From: Hirundichthys speculiger
Taxonomy: Eukaryota > Chordata > Actinopteri > Beloniformes > Exocoetidae
Direction of reading: 5' to 3'
NCBI GenBank assembly: GCA_018398805.1
Contig: JAGFBZ010000713.1
Span: 371,501 to 435,500, forward strand
DNA: 64,000 nt
The notes beneath the pieces were generated by a model. It did no database searches and was not told where the DNA came from. It saw nothing but the letters and a program-made list of their open reading frames with translations. Positions 37,601 through 45,544 of the stretch are shown in pieces; position 1 is the stretch's first letter; each line of letters starts with the position of its first letter. The translations under genes and the position numbers were made by a program.

Positions 37601-40600
37601 AAGAAGGCAGTGAAGAAAGATTCGACTCCTTCTTCCTGCCTGAACCAGAAGGTACGTTTGGATGGGGGCGGGGAAGATAAAGTGGACAATAATCAGAGGT
37701 GACGGAGGCCAAAAGAAACCCCGAAACAGCCTCAAGCTCCACATAAAGGACTGGAGTGTTTGTTCAGTGGACTACTGTCAGTCATGTATCCCAACAAAGA
37801 CGGTCTTTTTTTTTGGGGGGGGGGGGGGGGGGGACTCTCAATATTGGGTAAAGCCTTCAGCCGTTCCCTCAGAGCATCACGGATCCTCCACCATGTCCAG
37901 CTGCTGGTAGGATGTTCTCTTCATCTAAACAGTTCTGCCTGTTGTCAGGATTTGTTCCCTGAAAGATTGTGGTTCATCCAGGTGCTCTTGGACAAACATC
38001 AGTTCCTTTTTTCCTCCTTGGTGGGACAGATAAAGGTCGCTGTCTTCTTCTTCTTCTGTAAAGCCAACCATGACCACAGACTGGTTCAGGCTGGATTCAG
38101 GTCTTTGGATGTTTGGTGTGGTGGTCTTTTTTCCACCCTTCACACCAACCTTAGACTTCCCTCATCAGTTTTTCCTCTTCCTTCTACGTCCAGAGAGGTT
38201 CTTGACAGTTCCATGCTGGGAAGACGTCCTAATGACACGTGCACAGTTGAAACACGGATACCAAGGTTTTTTGGAGATGAACTTACACCGTTTGGAGATC
38301 TCGTACTTGCTAACATCACTTCTGATGTTCTCATACAGCTGCTTTCTCTTAATCACATGAACAGGGAACCATGTGGCTGTTTAAAACACTAAAGTCATCA
38401 TTCATTGGCTGATTCATGTCACATGGGCAGGACAGTTGAATCAGAATCAGAATCAGATTTATTATCATCACTGAGCCAGCGTCCCAACACAATGAATTTT
38501 GTCTTCTCAGTACACCATCCAAGAGAAACATACAGAAACAACAACAACATATGGACAGGAGTCAACGGTGCTTGGGGCAGCAGCTATAACGGCGCTTCTA
38601 CCGTTGTCAGGGAGCAGTATACTCAAGCACACCACAAGCACCCACAAGTGCCCATAGATGCTCAAGTACACCACCCTCCGGCCAGGGCACTTTTAGCAGA
38701 AGAAACTATGATCACATAGGGGATGGGGGGGGGGGGATGAAAAATAGAGGTGTCTCACACCACATGTCCTTGATCAGAGGCACATGTTGTGGGATTCACA
38801 AAAAAAACCTCAGCACAAGCATAACAGACTTATTACAAGACATCATATGGGTCAGGAAAAAAGTCCCTGCCAAGCGGCACGTGCACGCGCAGCCGGTGGC
38901 GCGCAGCGCAATCAGTCCGTTCCACGTGGGGGGAGAACATCAGGATCCAGCGAGGATGTTGAGACTCGGGGAAAGGATATGGAGCGGGGGGGCGTGGTGG
39001 GGGGCAGAGCCTTCTTCGGATAAGACCTTGGAGAGTTCTTTTCAATTCGGCCTTGAGTGAAGGCCGCTCGGGGGAGCCAGATTCAGATAAGAGAGATTGT
39101 TTTCGGTCAGCCTGACAATTAATTTTTGCCTGCCTTGAGTCCTGTTGCTGGTTTCTCTCGTGGGAATCATCCAAAAGTCCGAATTATTCATCACAGGTGA
39201 TTTACCACAGGAGTCAAAAAGTTTCCCTGCTGATTTACAGTTGAGGGTCCGGACACCAGCGACTTGGAAAGCTCTCAGTTTTTCCTCCCATGGTTTTTAA
39301 GTTGTTGTTTATCATTTGCTCTAGATTTTCTAGAGTTCTCTCCAGATGTTCCACATTATCTACTCAATGTTCATGGCTGCCAGTAAATCTGAGCAGGACT
39401 GTAATGTTCATCTGCTATGAAGCCAAAATCGTTTGGATATTTCCAGCAGTTTTAACAGCATGTTGGTGGTTTGTTCAGACTGGAGCTACTGGTCCGCTGA
39501 AGCCCAGAAAGAAGGCGGAGAAGAAAGATTCAGCTCCGACAGCAGCTGAAGCATCACAGGTACGGCAGCAGCGTCTGAATGTCGTCAGTCTTCAGACAGT
39601 GTTAATCCACACACCTCTCATGTCTCTAACATCTCCCACCGCCACCACTTGATTAATTATTCTACAGATTATTCCAGAAATGTTTTAATGTTGTGCTGCT
39701 GCTTTCTCCAGGGTAGTCCTGTTGGTACAGTGAAGCCCACCATGGCCAGCCCACCTACGAGACCAGCTTGGTTCACTGAAAATGTCCAGACACAGGTGGG
39801 TTCTGGTTCTGATGTTACCTTCACTCTGAGTGTGTTGGTAAATGTAAAGGTGTGATTGGCGAATCTCTCCTTTATCCTCACATAGATACAGTAGTGAAAA
39901 AGTTAGGACCAAGCTTTAAATCCTACGCTCTTTTCTGAAAAAAACATTATAAAAATGACAGTTGTGGGTCTTCGTATTAGACAAAGACAACCTCAAATGA
40001 AGAACATATTCACATCTCTGCTTATGTTCGGTCCTGTTCTGGAATAAACAATACCGAAGAGACGGAGACAATACGTTGTTCAGCTGTGGAAAGGGAGAGA
40101 CTTCGTAGAGGCGCTCTGCTCAGATCTCCAACAAGGCAGCCTGTTTTTATTAAGCTCCAACACAAGGAGGGGTGACATGAGTCATATGACAACTATAGCA
40201 GGATGTACATGCGTGTGGTTACCACCGCTGCTTTGTCTTGGAGGGGACCAGGCGCTTCAGAGCTGAGTTCCTGGAACAAAGAAGTCTGAACACAGAACGT
40301 TCCGGCTCAGACTTGTTATGAGCCTGCAAATGTCACGTAGTAAGCATTTAACACAAAAAAATAGCATGCAAAATGATAAGATTCACCTTGTTCACCCCAA
40401 CAACTTCCATGTGATTTAAAAGACAAGTAGTAGCCAGGTGCTGCTGATCATCATCTCCTGATGAAGTGATCACCGGCAGGTGTAGAGACTTCTAGAAACA
40501 TGCATCAGCAATGATCTCAAAGAAGCAACTGTTGCTGCATGTGAAACTGGAAAGGGTTACAAGAACCATTTCCAAAGTTCTACAGGCTGAAATACAACAA

Positions 40601-43600
40601 AAACGTGAATTTCCTTCTCAATAATTTGTGTGTAAATCTTAGTTCATCACAATCAACCTGAAATTGAGCACACGCAGGATCACAACACTCCTCCCTCAAA
40701 CAGACCAATCTGAGTACGATACCGAGGATGAACGGGGATGGACAACACCCTCATCCGAACTAAGACGATGGAAAAAGGAAATTTCACCAGATGGGCAGTT
40801 GAATAGTTACTAGAGCTTTCAAAGGTGGATTTTCCACTGATTTCAGTTTTAAACTCGTCTCTCACCAGAAGAACACCTGGAACCAACATCAGTCAGGAAC
40901 ATCTGTTCATCACATGTTAACATGTTTATGGATGGAATTTCTTCCTGTTAACAACCACAGATTCATGTTCAGATGGAGCCTTGATATCAGTGTGTGTTCA
41001 GTCCATCAGTCAGGAAACCCAGTGTTGTCAGCACCTGGAGAGGAATGGCTGATGTTCAGCTTCTCCTCGTCTGTCTCTACAAAGTCAGACCAACTCAGCT
41101 CAGAGTTCAAGAGGACAGCTGTTGGAGGTCTGAAGCAGCTGCTGGAGATCTCCAACAGCTGTCAGCTGTCATCATCATGGACTAAAACATCACTGTTGTC
41201 CCTAAAAGCCCTTTCCCTTCTGATTCCTCCAAAGCTGTCATGGTCATAGAAGAGAGAAGGGAGAAACTGCTACCATCAGGATCAATAAATGATTTCATGA
41301 CTGAAAATACTTTTTATAACATCAATTTAATGTCCGCGAGATTGTGAATTCAAGTCCAAAATCTGAAAACTAAAGTTCCAAATCAGAGAAAGAAAACTGA
41401 GAATCTGGAACCAAGAAACCAGATTCTGTCAACAAGAGAACGATCATCATTCTTGGTTGCACCTTTCTTCCTCTCAACTCTACCCATCTCTGTTTCTAAC
41501 CACCTTCCTCAGTTGTGGTTTTTCTGTTCTCACTTTCACTTCTGAAGAGAGTTAATGATGAGAAATAAAATCAACAGGTCAAACGTTTGAATGATCTCAT
41601 AGCAAAACCATGCAATTAAAAAAAGTGTTAATAATGTTGTGCTGCTGCTTTCTTCAGGGTAATCCTGCCGGGACAGTGAGGCCCACCATGGCCAGCCCAC
41701 CTGAGATACCAGCTGAGTTCAATGAAAACGCCCAGACACAGGTGGGTGCTGGTGTCGATGCTGACTTTAACTGCTGAGAAGATCGCCAGAAGTCTGTTTC
41801 AGAAGGCGGGTTAAGTTCAAACTCTTAGTACTTCAGATCTGAACTCAGGGAAACAGAGGGAACTTCAACCCGAGCAAGACGGTTCCGTTAAGTTGTTTCA
41901 GAAACCGAGGTAACTCATGAACTCTGACTCTGAACTAAACCTGCTCTTGACCAGGTTTACTTCAACAAACCCAGAGTTACTTTCTGTCTCCTCCCCTTCA
42001 TGAACGGAAAACGGGTTCAGTTTTATCAGTCGATCATATAATTCACATTTTGGAGACATCTGAACGATGATGTCATACTTACGTCAGTAGTCAAGCCAGA
42101 CGTCACTTACATTTGAGATACACCGATGAATGTTAACAGCGTTTAATCTACAGGTTTTTCTTCACATTTACCTGAACTTGTATAGCTACAAGATCTTATC
42201 CTTACCCACCGTACACCCATATTTACCTGGCGTTGCCATGGTGAATTATGGTAATTGAGCTCCATTGATGATGCCAACTCCAAAGGCCCAATCTGAAACC
42301 AGAAACTCAGGTTCTTTTCTCAGGTTTGACTCTGTTAATTTAAGTCCGAGTTTATTGAACCAAGTTTCTGAAATAGGACTCAATCATGCTCTCATTTTTG
42401 GACAAGTATAGTTTATTCATGACACCTGAACTCCTCAACAAGAAATAAAATTGAGGCGTGGGAGCCAGTGCAGGTGTGATGTGTAGGGATGGGAATTGAT
42501 AAGATTTTTCCGATTCCATTATCGATACTGTTTAACGATTCGATTCTTTATCGATTCTAATTTGGGGGAAAAGGAGAACAGTTTTATTAGCATCAATTTT
42601 TTTGACTTAGAAGTCACGACCTTACAAACTCAACAGCGAGGTCAAAAGAGGCCCAAAGCCTGGATAACGTGTTAACTGTTGTAATATGTAACTGAGTAAA
42701 TACACAAGAATGTGGAACATTTTACTAACAGATTTTTCCTAATAGAAATGAAAAAATCTCCCTTTAAAAGGATATATGAGCTCACTAAGCACTCAAAAAT
42801 AATAATAAAGAAAGATAAATACTATCAAATACAATGGAACTGTGCATAGTACAAATCTGCAAATACTATGAAGAATTAACAATTCTTTTGCAGAAAAATA
42901 ATCATGTCTTCCAGCCTCTGAACCAGCCAGACTCTCTCGTCACGGTCATCTTCTAAATGTAATGCAGAAGGCATTCGTTTAATAGCACAGCGCTAATGTT
43001 ATAGCGTGTTTTACAAAGAAGCACATAGGCAGCGGGATAGCTACTAACCAGAGTTACCAGAGGTGATCTTAGCTTGGCTACTGCCGCTGGGTTGAAATCC
43101 ATCAGTCCGAAGCGTCAAAAACACGACACTCGTTATCGCATGTTGTGCGCGCAAATGTTTCTGCATGCTAGTCGTGTTCCCTCCCGACGCTGTTATCTCC
43201 ACTTTACAATGACAGCTAGTTGCCTTGTTGCCATCTTTCTTTGGTGAAGTGAAGCCAAACTTTGGAGCGTTTGAACCTGGTGGGCACCATTGTTGTTTAC
43301 AACTGCAATGCGCGTGCTAAACCAACGTAACTTAATCATGTAAGTGCTTTCTGGAATTGACTGTGCGTAACTTGCGTTAATTACGTGAGATTCGTGCTGG
43401 TTGGAATCGATAAGAGAATCACTGGATAAATTGCCAAACAATTCCATGGAATTGAAACACACGGAACCGGTTCTCTACAGGAACCGGTTCTCGATTCCCA
43501 ACCCTAGTGATGTGATACTGTGTGTTAGTTGTTGACTCAGTTTGTTAAGCCTCCTTTCTGAATTCTGACCCTGATGCATCATCTTCTGCTGTACTTGGCA

Positions 43601-44573
43601 GCCCCTACTGCACCTCATTTTTAGTAAGACTCTCGATAAGCTGATTGCAGATAAGTCTGAAAAGCATGCTGAAAAATAGAACCCAAAGTAAGCATGTATG
43701 ATGGAAAGAAAGCTGGACCCAGAATGGAGCCTTGTGGTACCCCACAATCAGGTGGGGATGCAACTGCAGAGTACTGGCCCAGATATATGGAGAAACTCTG
43801 CTAAAATGTCTAGAACCAGTGAAGGACTAAACCCTTTGATGCCCACAGACACATCTAGATGCAATAATACAATGTCACGTCTACTGTATTAAAAGCAGCA
43901 GTAAGATCCAGGAGCACCAGAACATCAGACGAGCACCAGAACATCAGACTGACCACAATCATCTGACAAAAACGGGTCAGGTCAGACATAAAGAGATGGA
44001 TTTGCTTTCTTTCATCACCACTACAAAAACCTCACCATGGCCGACACAGGGACCCTCCTCAATGTTACGTAATGACATAAAAAGAAAGTTCTGCCCAGAA
44101 TGCAACTTTTGGTTCTGGATTCACCTTTTCATTCTTCAGAAAAATACTGTTAAGTAACTTTACACATGCGTAGAAACAACAAAAGTGCATCTACAATTTA
44201 AATGACGCGATGTTAAGTCACACTTTAAACACTGTTTCTTCTCAGTCTTTCTTTCAGCAGGAGAGCGACAACATTTTCCCAACTGGGTGGTTCTTTGATT
44301 GAACGTAATGCTGACGCCCAGTACAACCAGCACCAGCTTCAGGAGAGCCAGCAACCTGACCAGCTCCTGCAGGAGGAGATAGGACTGCACTCATGATGTC
44401 TTCTTTTTGTCTCATGAATAAATCAAAATTATTTCTTTCCTAAATTTGAACCATCACCCTCAAACCTTGTTTTTCTTCTGTTTAAGTGTTAATGGTGTTT
44501 TTTTTTTTTACAGATGTTGACCCTTCATTTCAAGAAGCACTTGTTCAGTCCGTTTATCCACATTAAACTGTGA
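19036..44573 (+). CDS. Pyrin-domain protein with amplified basic linker exons (19 exons assembled)
   Basis: Assembled from splice sites and phase: 19036-19339, 19446-19508, 21150-21172, 21251-21349, 21963-22061, 23361-23462, 26719-26811, 27040-27114, 27943-28041, 28540-28638, 30507-30605, 33413-33511, 36907-37005, 37102-37200, 37568-37651, 39479-39559, 39712-39795, 41658-41741, 44514-44573. The sum is 1845 nt, in frame, 614 aa. Residues about 1-95 form a death-fold domain best matching Pyrin (PYD/DAPIN), the homotypic interaction module of inflammasome adaptors. Residues from about 160 on are repeated basic modules of 25-34 residues with KPKRKK/RRKKTEKK clusters, probably disordered and NLS-like. 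No enzyme or receptor domain is visible. From exon 4 on, every internal exon is phase 0-0, so any can be skipped or duplicated without a frame change. The gene lies downstream of a tandem OB-fold gene on the same strand, and its 3' end converges on nup98. The death-fold family, last exon and exact isoforms are inferred. Confidence 0.68.
19446..19508 (+). CDS. PYD gene exon 2 (21 codons)
   Basis: The acceptor TTTTTCAG is followed by GGAGGAGG and the donor is TCTG|GTACGT, phase 1 on both sides. It encodes a basic Ser/Gly linker, GRRSRAVSNSGSVGKKQNR. It joins exon 1 in frame. Confidence 0.65.
19683..19902. mobile_element. mariner/Tigger-like MITE in intron 2
   Basis: The ends CAGTAAACCC and GGGTTTACTG are inverted and flanked by TA. 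The 220-bp interior is T-rich with no coding frame. Confidence 0.75.
20062..20985. repeat. 19-bp G-rich minisatellite in intron 2
   Basis: About 45 units of AGTCTGGGTGGAGGTCAGG with point and length variants. The plus (sense) strand is G-rich with GGG/GG runs. The long open frames in all three plus frames are repeat read-through, not genes. Confidence 0.97.
21150..21172 (+). CDS. PYD gene exon 3 (23-nt micro-exon)
   Basis: The acceptor is CGTTAAAG and the donor is GACGAG|GTAATA. It shifts the phase from 1 to 0 and encodes DQSSQPDE together with the preceding base. Micro-exons are easy to misread, so this is moderate. Confidence 0.5.
21251..21349 (+). CDS. PYD gene exon 4 (33 codons)
   Basis: The acceptor TTTATCCAG and donor AAGAGG|GTGAGC give a 99-nt phase 0-0 exon. 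It encodes KDAVLDPDGNRQLLSEDPAV and ends SKQKQKR. It has the length of the later repeat modules but is acidic and diverged, with a basic tail. Confidence 0.62.
21424..21781. mobile_element. Tc1/mariner MITE, copy 2 (inverted relative to copy 1)
   Basis: It has the same CAGTCATGGAAAAAATTATT ends and TA flanks as the 16.7-kb copy. The interior matches in the opposite orientation (AGTTGTACCAGGCATTAAAA here versus TTTTAATGCCTGGTACAACT there). Confidence 0.92.
21963..22061 (+). CDS. PYD gene exon 5: linker module 1
   Basis: The acceptor is TTTCTGCTCAG and the donor is ATACAG|GTTGGT. The 33 codons begin TDPVGPAKPKQRKRKMEVSA and end PQIQ. It is the first clear member of the repeated basic module family, phase 0-0. 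Confidence 0.72.
22082..22430 (-). mobile_element. Rex3/RTE-like LINE 3' fragment
   Basis: AGCTCTTCCAGGAGGACACC, GTAGTCCCTCCAGCCTGTCC and AACCACCTCAACTGGCTCTT match the minus-strand LINE at 5.25-5.56 kb. The corresponding minus-strand text includes RMPPLDPPPLLGEVFPT. It is truncated and frame-broken. Confidence 0.85.
22434..22743. mobile_element. chimeric hAT fragment: family B left end joined to family A right end
   Basis: The left end TAGGGACGGGAATTGATAA and the following AGAAGTCACAACCTTACAAA match the hAT element at 42484. The right part, including CTGCCCCGAGTCCTGACATT and the GAAGACCTCTA terminus, matches the element at 4037 in reverse orientation. The flanks do not form an 8-bp duplication. 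Confidence 0.8.
22955..23160 (-). mobile_element. Rex3/RTE-like LINE 5' fragment
   Basis: CTCTGGCTCCTTCCCCGTCA, AGAGGTGACGTTTCATGTCC and CCCAGGCCTGGCTCCTGGGT match the endonuclease start of the 5-8.5 kb LINE (8038-8290). This is an old fragment with deletions. Confidence 0.8.
23361..23462 (+). CDS. PYD gene exon 6: linker module 2
   Basis: The acceptor is CTTCCTTCAG and the donor is ATGCAG|GTGGAT. The 34 codons, phase 0-0, read TDPAGPEKPKKKKKTEKKDS onward and end LMMQ. It has an uninterrupted five-lysine block. Confidence 0.72.
24178..25016 (-). mobile_element. Tc1-like transposon, 5' truncated
   Basis: The right inverted end appears as ACAGTTATGGCCAAAAGTTT at 24172. The minus-strand frame 24352-24741 encodes the transposase C-terminal half with FQHDGAPRHKAKVITKW and STELNPIENLWSILKRRV, the second and third acidic catalytic positions. 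The other terminus is missing. The last 55 bp (24962-25016) are an inverted copy of 24804-24858, so the element ends in a hairpin before the 28-bp minisatellite. Confidence 0.88.
25020..25700. repeat. 28-bp minisatellite in the intron after exon 6
   Basis: About 20 units of GAACTGCAGCCTCTAGTGGT followed by CGGTAGAG, regular to about 25340 and then increasingly scrambled to 25700. Confidence 0.96.
25701..26718 (+). other. intron, no feature recognised
   Basis: Intron sequence between modules 2 and 3. I see no further module exon, only scattered CAGACC/GGACCAG text. Confidence 0.5.
26719..26811 (+). CDS. PYD gene exon 7: linker module 3
   Basis: The acceptor is TTTCTTCAG and the donor is CTGAAG|GTGAGT. 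The 31 codons begin TNPVGPVKPKKKTQRKDSLL. Phase 0-0. Confidence 0.7.
27040..27114 (+). CDS. PYD gene exon 8: linker module 4 (short)
   Basis: The acceptor is CTTTGTTCAG and the donor is CTCCAG|GTAGAC. The 25 codons begin TDPAGPVKSKKKKTDKNDSL. It lacks the LTxxxET segment found in the 33-residue modules. Confidence 0.7.
27505..27640 (-). repeat. tRNA-derived SINE-like fragment
   Basis: On the minus strand GGCCGCCTGGTGGTTCAGTG resembles an A box and AGTTTCGACTCCCGGCC a B box of a tRNA-derived retroposon. Related text occurs at 17.2 kb. Confidence 0.5.
27943..28041 (+). CDS. PYD gene exon 9: linker module 5
   Basis: The acceptor is CTTTGCTCAG and the donor is TACAG|GTAGGT. The 33 codons begin ADAAGPMKPKRKKTQKKDSS and end LQVQ. 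It is the founder-like copy for the amplified set at 28.5-37 kb. An in-frame alternative donor (CCAG|GTACAG) lies 6 nt upstream. Confidence 0.75.
28054..28170. repeat. (TA)n/(CTAT)n microsatellite
   Basis: Mixed TATATA and TATC tetranucleotides begin 13 bp after the exon 9 donor. Confidence 0.95.
28175..28438. repeat. 65-bp repeat, block 1 (about 4 units)
   Basis: Units contain CAGTCTGATGCGGTAGAACC, GTACACAGCTACAACAGCCT and GGCTCCTCCTCCTCATACTG. The period is 65 bp. Confidence 0.95.
28540..28638 (+). CDS. PYD gene exon 10: linker module 6
   Basis: The acceptor is CTTTGCTCAG and the donor is TACAG|GTAGGT. The 33 codons begin ADAAGPVKQRKKKTEKKDSS. The preceding 120 bp (GGTTACCAGTCTGGTCTCAC onward) recur before exons 11, 12 and 13. 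Confidence 0.75.
28648..28706. repeat. (CTAT)n/(CCAT)n microsatellite
   Basis: Tetranucleotide tail directly after the exon 10 donor. Confidence 0.95.
28773..30400. repeat. 65-bp repeat, block 2 (about 25 units)
   Basis: Starts after GTTCAAATGTATTGGTTTAA and a CAACCAGGAGCC junction. Units of 65 bp carry the core CTGGTCACCAGTCTGATG, and unit variants (TCGTGGAGCTG, AGTAGAACTG) recur in the same order in block 3. Confidence 0.97.
30507..30605 (+). CDS. PYD gene exon 11: linker module 7
   Basis: The 33 codons begin AEAAGPGKPRRKKTEKKDSS, phase 0-0, with the same acceptor flank and donor as exon 10. It differs from exon 12 at two residues only. Confidence 0.75.
30606..31345 (+). repeat. unique intron spacer, duplicated at 33512-34250
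   Basis: About 740 bp, beginning GTAGGTGAGGCTCTATCTGT, reappears almost unchanged 2905-2906 bp downstream. It is therefore part of a tandem segmental duplication that also includes one exon and one 65-bp block. Confidence 0.92.
31346..33305. repeat. 65-bp repeat, block 3 (about 30 units)
   Basis: The variant-unit order (AAATAGCTAC, CAGGCTGATG, AGACTGGCTC, then TCGTGGAGCTG) parallels block 2. This shows the two blocks were copied as a whole. Confidence 0.97.
33413..33511 (+). CDS. PYD gene exon 12: linker module 8
   Basis: The 33 codons begin AEAAGPVKPRRKKTEKKDSS and end IKTLQVQ. It is a near-identical duplicate of exon 11, 2906 bp away. Confidence 0.75.
33512..34250 (+). repeat. duplicated intron spacer (copy of 30606-31345)
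   Basis: Same order and text as the upstream copy, with scattered substitutions such as GAGTCTCACGTG here for GAGCCTGATGTG there. Confidence 0.92.
34251..36805. repeat. 65-bp repeat, block 4 (about 39 units)
   Basis: The longest block. It holds its own internal higher-order duplications: the run GTTACAACAGCCTGGCTCAT recurs near 35332 and 35919, and AGAACTACACACAGCTATAA near 36301 and 36561. Confidence 0.97.
36907..37005 (+). CDS. PYD gene exon 13: linker module 9
   Basis: The 33 codons begin ADAAGPVKPRRKKTEKKDSS, with TTLTET instead of TTLIET. The flanking intron matches exons 10-12. Confidence 0.75.
37102..37200 (+). CDS. PYD gene exon 14: linker module 10
   Basis: The acceptor is TTTGTTCAG and the donor is ATACAG|GTAGGT. 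The 33 codons begin TDCAGPVKPKRKRAEKKASF. It is more diverged than exons 9-13, and its flanks are unrelated to the 65-bp blocks. Confidence 0.73.
37568..37651 (+). CDS. PYD gene exon 15: linker module 11
   Basis: The acceptor is ATTTCTCAG and the donor is CAGAAG|GTACGT. The 28 codons begin TECTGAVKPKQKKAVKKDST and end LNQK. Confidence 0.7.
37808..37833. repeat. poly-T/poly-G tract
   Basis: A T run followed by 19 consecutive G (37815-37833). It may be unstable, and the exact length is doubtful in any assembly. Confidence 0.9.
37940..38350 (-). mobile_element. Tc1-like transposase N-terminal fragment
   Basis: Minus-strand frames give YEISKRC, then HGTVKNLSGRRRKRK (the GRPR/AT-hook-like zone), ESSLNQSVVMVG and FVQEHLDEPQSFRE. 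This is the order of the DNA-binding and early catalytic part of a Tc1-like transposase. Frame changes make it dead. Confidence 0.72.
38432..39260. repeat. fish interspersed repeat of uncertain family
   Basis: It begins GAATCAGAATCAGAATCAGA followed by TTTATTATCATCACTGAGCC and AATGAATTTTGTCTT, the start of a common fish retroposon type. The rest, including CCACAAGCACCCACAAGTGC, was not identified. Confidence 0.45.
39479..39559 (+). CDS. PYD gene exon 16: linker module 12
   Basis: The acceptor is TTTGTTCAG and the donor is TCACAG|GTACGG. The 27 codons begin TGATGPLKPRKKAEKKDSAP and end EASQ. Confidence 0.7.
39712..39795 (+). CDS. PYD gene exon 17: C-terminal module type 2, copy 1
   Basis: The acceptor is TTTCTCCAG and the donor is ACACAG|GTGGGT. 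The 28 codons begin GSPVGTVKPTMASPPTRPAW and end NVQTQ. It keeps the GPVKP-like start but has lost the lysine cluster. Confidence 0.68.
39884..40640 (+). repeat. repeat-rich intron with Tc1-like fragment
   Basis: The segment 40505-40590 (AATGATCTCAAAGAAGCAAC, then GAAAGGGTTACAAGAACCAT and TTTCCAAAGTTCTAC) resembles the N-terminal coding region of a fish Tc1-like transposase. The rest is unassigned. Confidence 0.45.
41658..41741 (+). CDS. PYD gene exon 18: C-terminal module type 2, copy 2
   Basis: The acceptor is CTTTCTTCAG and the donor is ACACAG|GTGGGT. The 28 codons begin GNPAGTVRPTMASPPEIPAE and end NAQTQ. It is a clear duplicate of exon 17. Confidence 0.68.
41742..42475 (+). other. intron, no feature recognised
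   Basis: No additional module exon and no repeat family identified. Confidence 0.45.
42484..43506. mobile_element. non-autonomous hAT element, family B (1023 bp)
   Basis: The left end TAGGGATGGGAATTGATAAG and the right end GATTCCCAACCCTA are inverted. The exact 8-bp duplication GTGATGTG flanks at 42476-42483 and 43507-43514. Interior ends are rich in ATCGATTC motifs. No transposase frame is present. Confidence 0.93.
43515..44513 (+). other. intron, no feature assigned
   Basis: A possible alternative acceptor (TTTCTTTCAG at about 44260) would open QESDNIFPTGWFFD and then stop. It is weaker than the exon at 44514. Confidence 0.35.
44514..44573 (+). CDS. PYD gene candidate terminal exon
   Basis: A strong acceptor (a run of T then ACAG) is followed in phase 0 by 19 codons, MLTLHFKKHLFSPFIHIKL, and TGA. 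A polyadenylation signal lies about 30 bp later. It carries no OB-fold or other domain, so this gene ends differently from the upstream OB-fold gene. The choice of last exon is inference. Confidence 0.5.
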   Translation: MLTLHFKKHLFSPFIHIKL

Positions 44574-44604
44574 GAGTAATGTTTTTACTGTTTTCTGTTA
44601 ATGT

Positions 44605-44610
44605 AATAAA
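44605..44610 (+). terminator. AATAAA polyadenylation signal
   Basis: AATAAA lies 32 bp after the candidate stop codon of the PYD gene. Confidence 0.5.
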
Positions 44611-45544
44611 AAACAACAAATGTAAATACCTGTTAACAAGAAATCCTTGGTAGTTAAATAGTTTACCCTCCTTACTTCAAAAAGCTGATTTACCAAAACA
44701 ATGCCGTTCTTAAACCAGTTGTCAAAAATAAGGATTTTATTTTTATAACATCAATTTCTGTTAATCCAAATAAAATATCTATTTGGTAAAAAGTTAGGGC
44801 TTGTAAATAAGAGACCAAAGAGACAGGGATCAGATCAATATTGTAATTACGTAGGAAGACAAATTTCAGGCCACCTAAATTAGAATACATGATAATTTCC
44901 ATATGGAGGTGGGTTTTAAATGGTCGTTAATCCATTTAATTTTGGAGTTGCTGAAAGCGTGATAAAGTCAAGGAAACTGAGATCACCATTTTTATAATTA
45001 TTCACTGTAACTGATTTTTTAATATGTGTGTTTTTTTTTCAAATGAAATTATAGAGCAATTTTTCAATATCCTTCCAGATGTTATTATCAACGGTGAGTC
45101 AATGATACAGTAGCATAGGTTAGTCTAGATGTTGCTTCTGCTTTCTATAGTAATATTCTACCTTTTAAGGAGATGTCTCTGTTTTTTTTTTCTTGTCTTT
45201 TCTACGATCGGGTTAAAGTTAAGGCTACGTCTAACTTTCTGGTCTTTGGTTACATTTATACCCAGGTAAGGTGACTTTCTCCTTCACTGGAATATTACAG
45301 ATGGAATCCAAGCTACAGTTTTTTTACAGCCATTAATTCATTTATTTACGTTCAAATGAAGACCTGAAGCTGCTGAGAACACCTTAATAATATCCAAAAC
45401 CAGAGTCTTTAAAAAGAAATGTAGTGTCAGCAGCCAGTAGGCTTATAATAACGTCTTTGTCTATGACTGACGTTCCTTTCAAGTCACTGCCTTTGATACG
45501 ATTGGGTAATAACTGGGTACACCGCAGAGAGAGAGCATCCCTGA
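44611..45544. other. intergenic, no feature recognised
   Basis: AT-rich DNA between the PYD gene and the 15-bp satellite, with no gene seen on either strand. Confidence 0.45.

Noticed and set aside
37760..38392. A 210-codon plus frame after exon 15
   Set aside because: It starts through a poly-G tract, and the same DNA reads as a Tc1-like transposase on the minus strand.
40914..41249. A 111-codon plus frame in the intron before exon 18
   Set aside because: No domain, no acceptor in phase, and it would interrupt the module series. Considered as a possible OB remnant but it lacks any barrel pattern.
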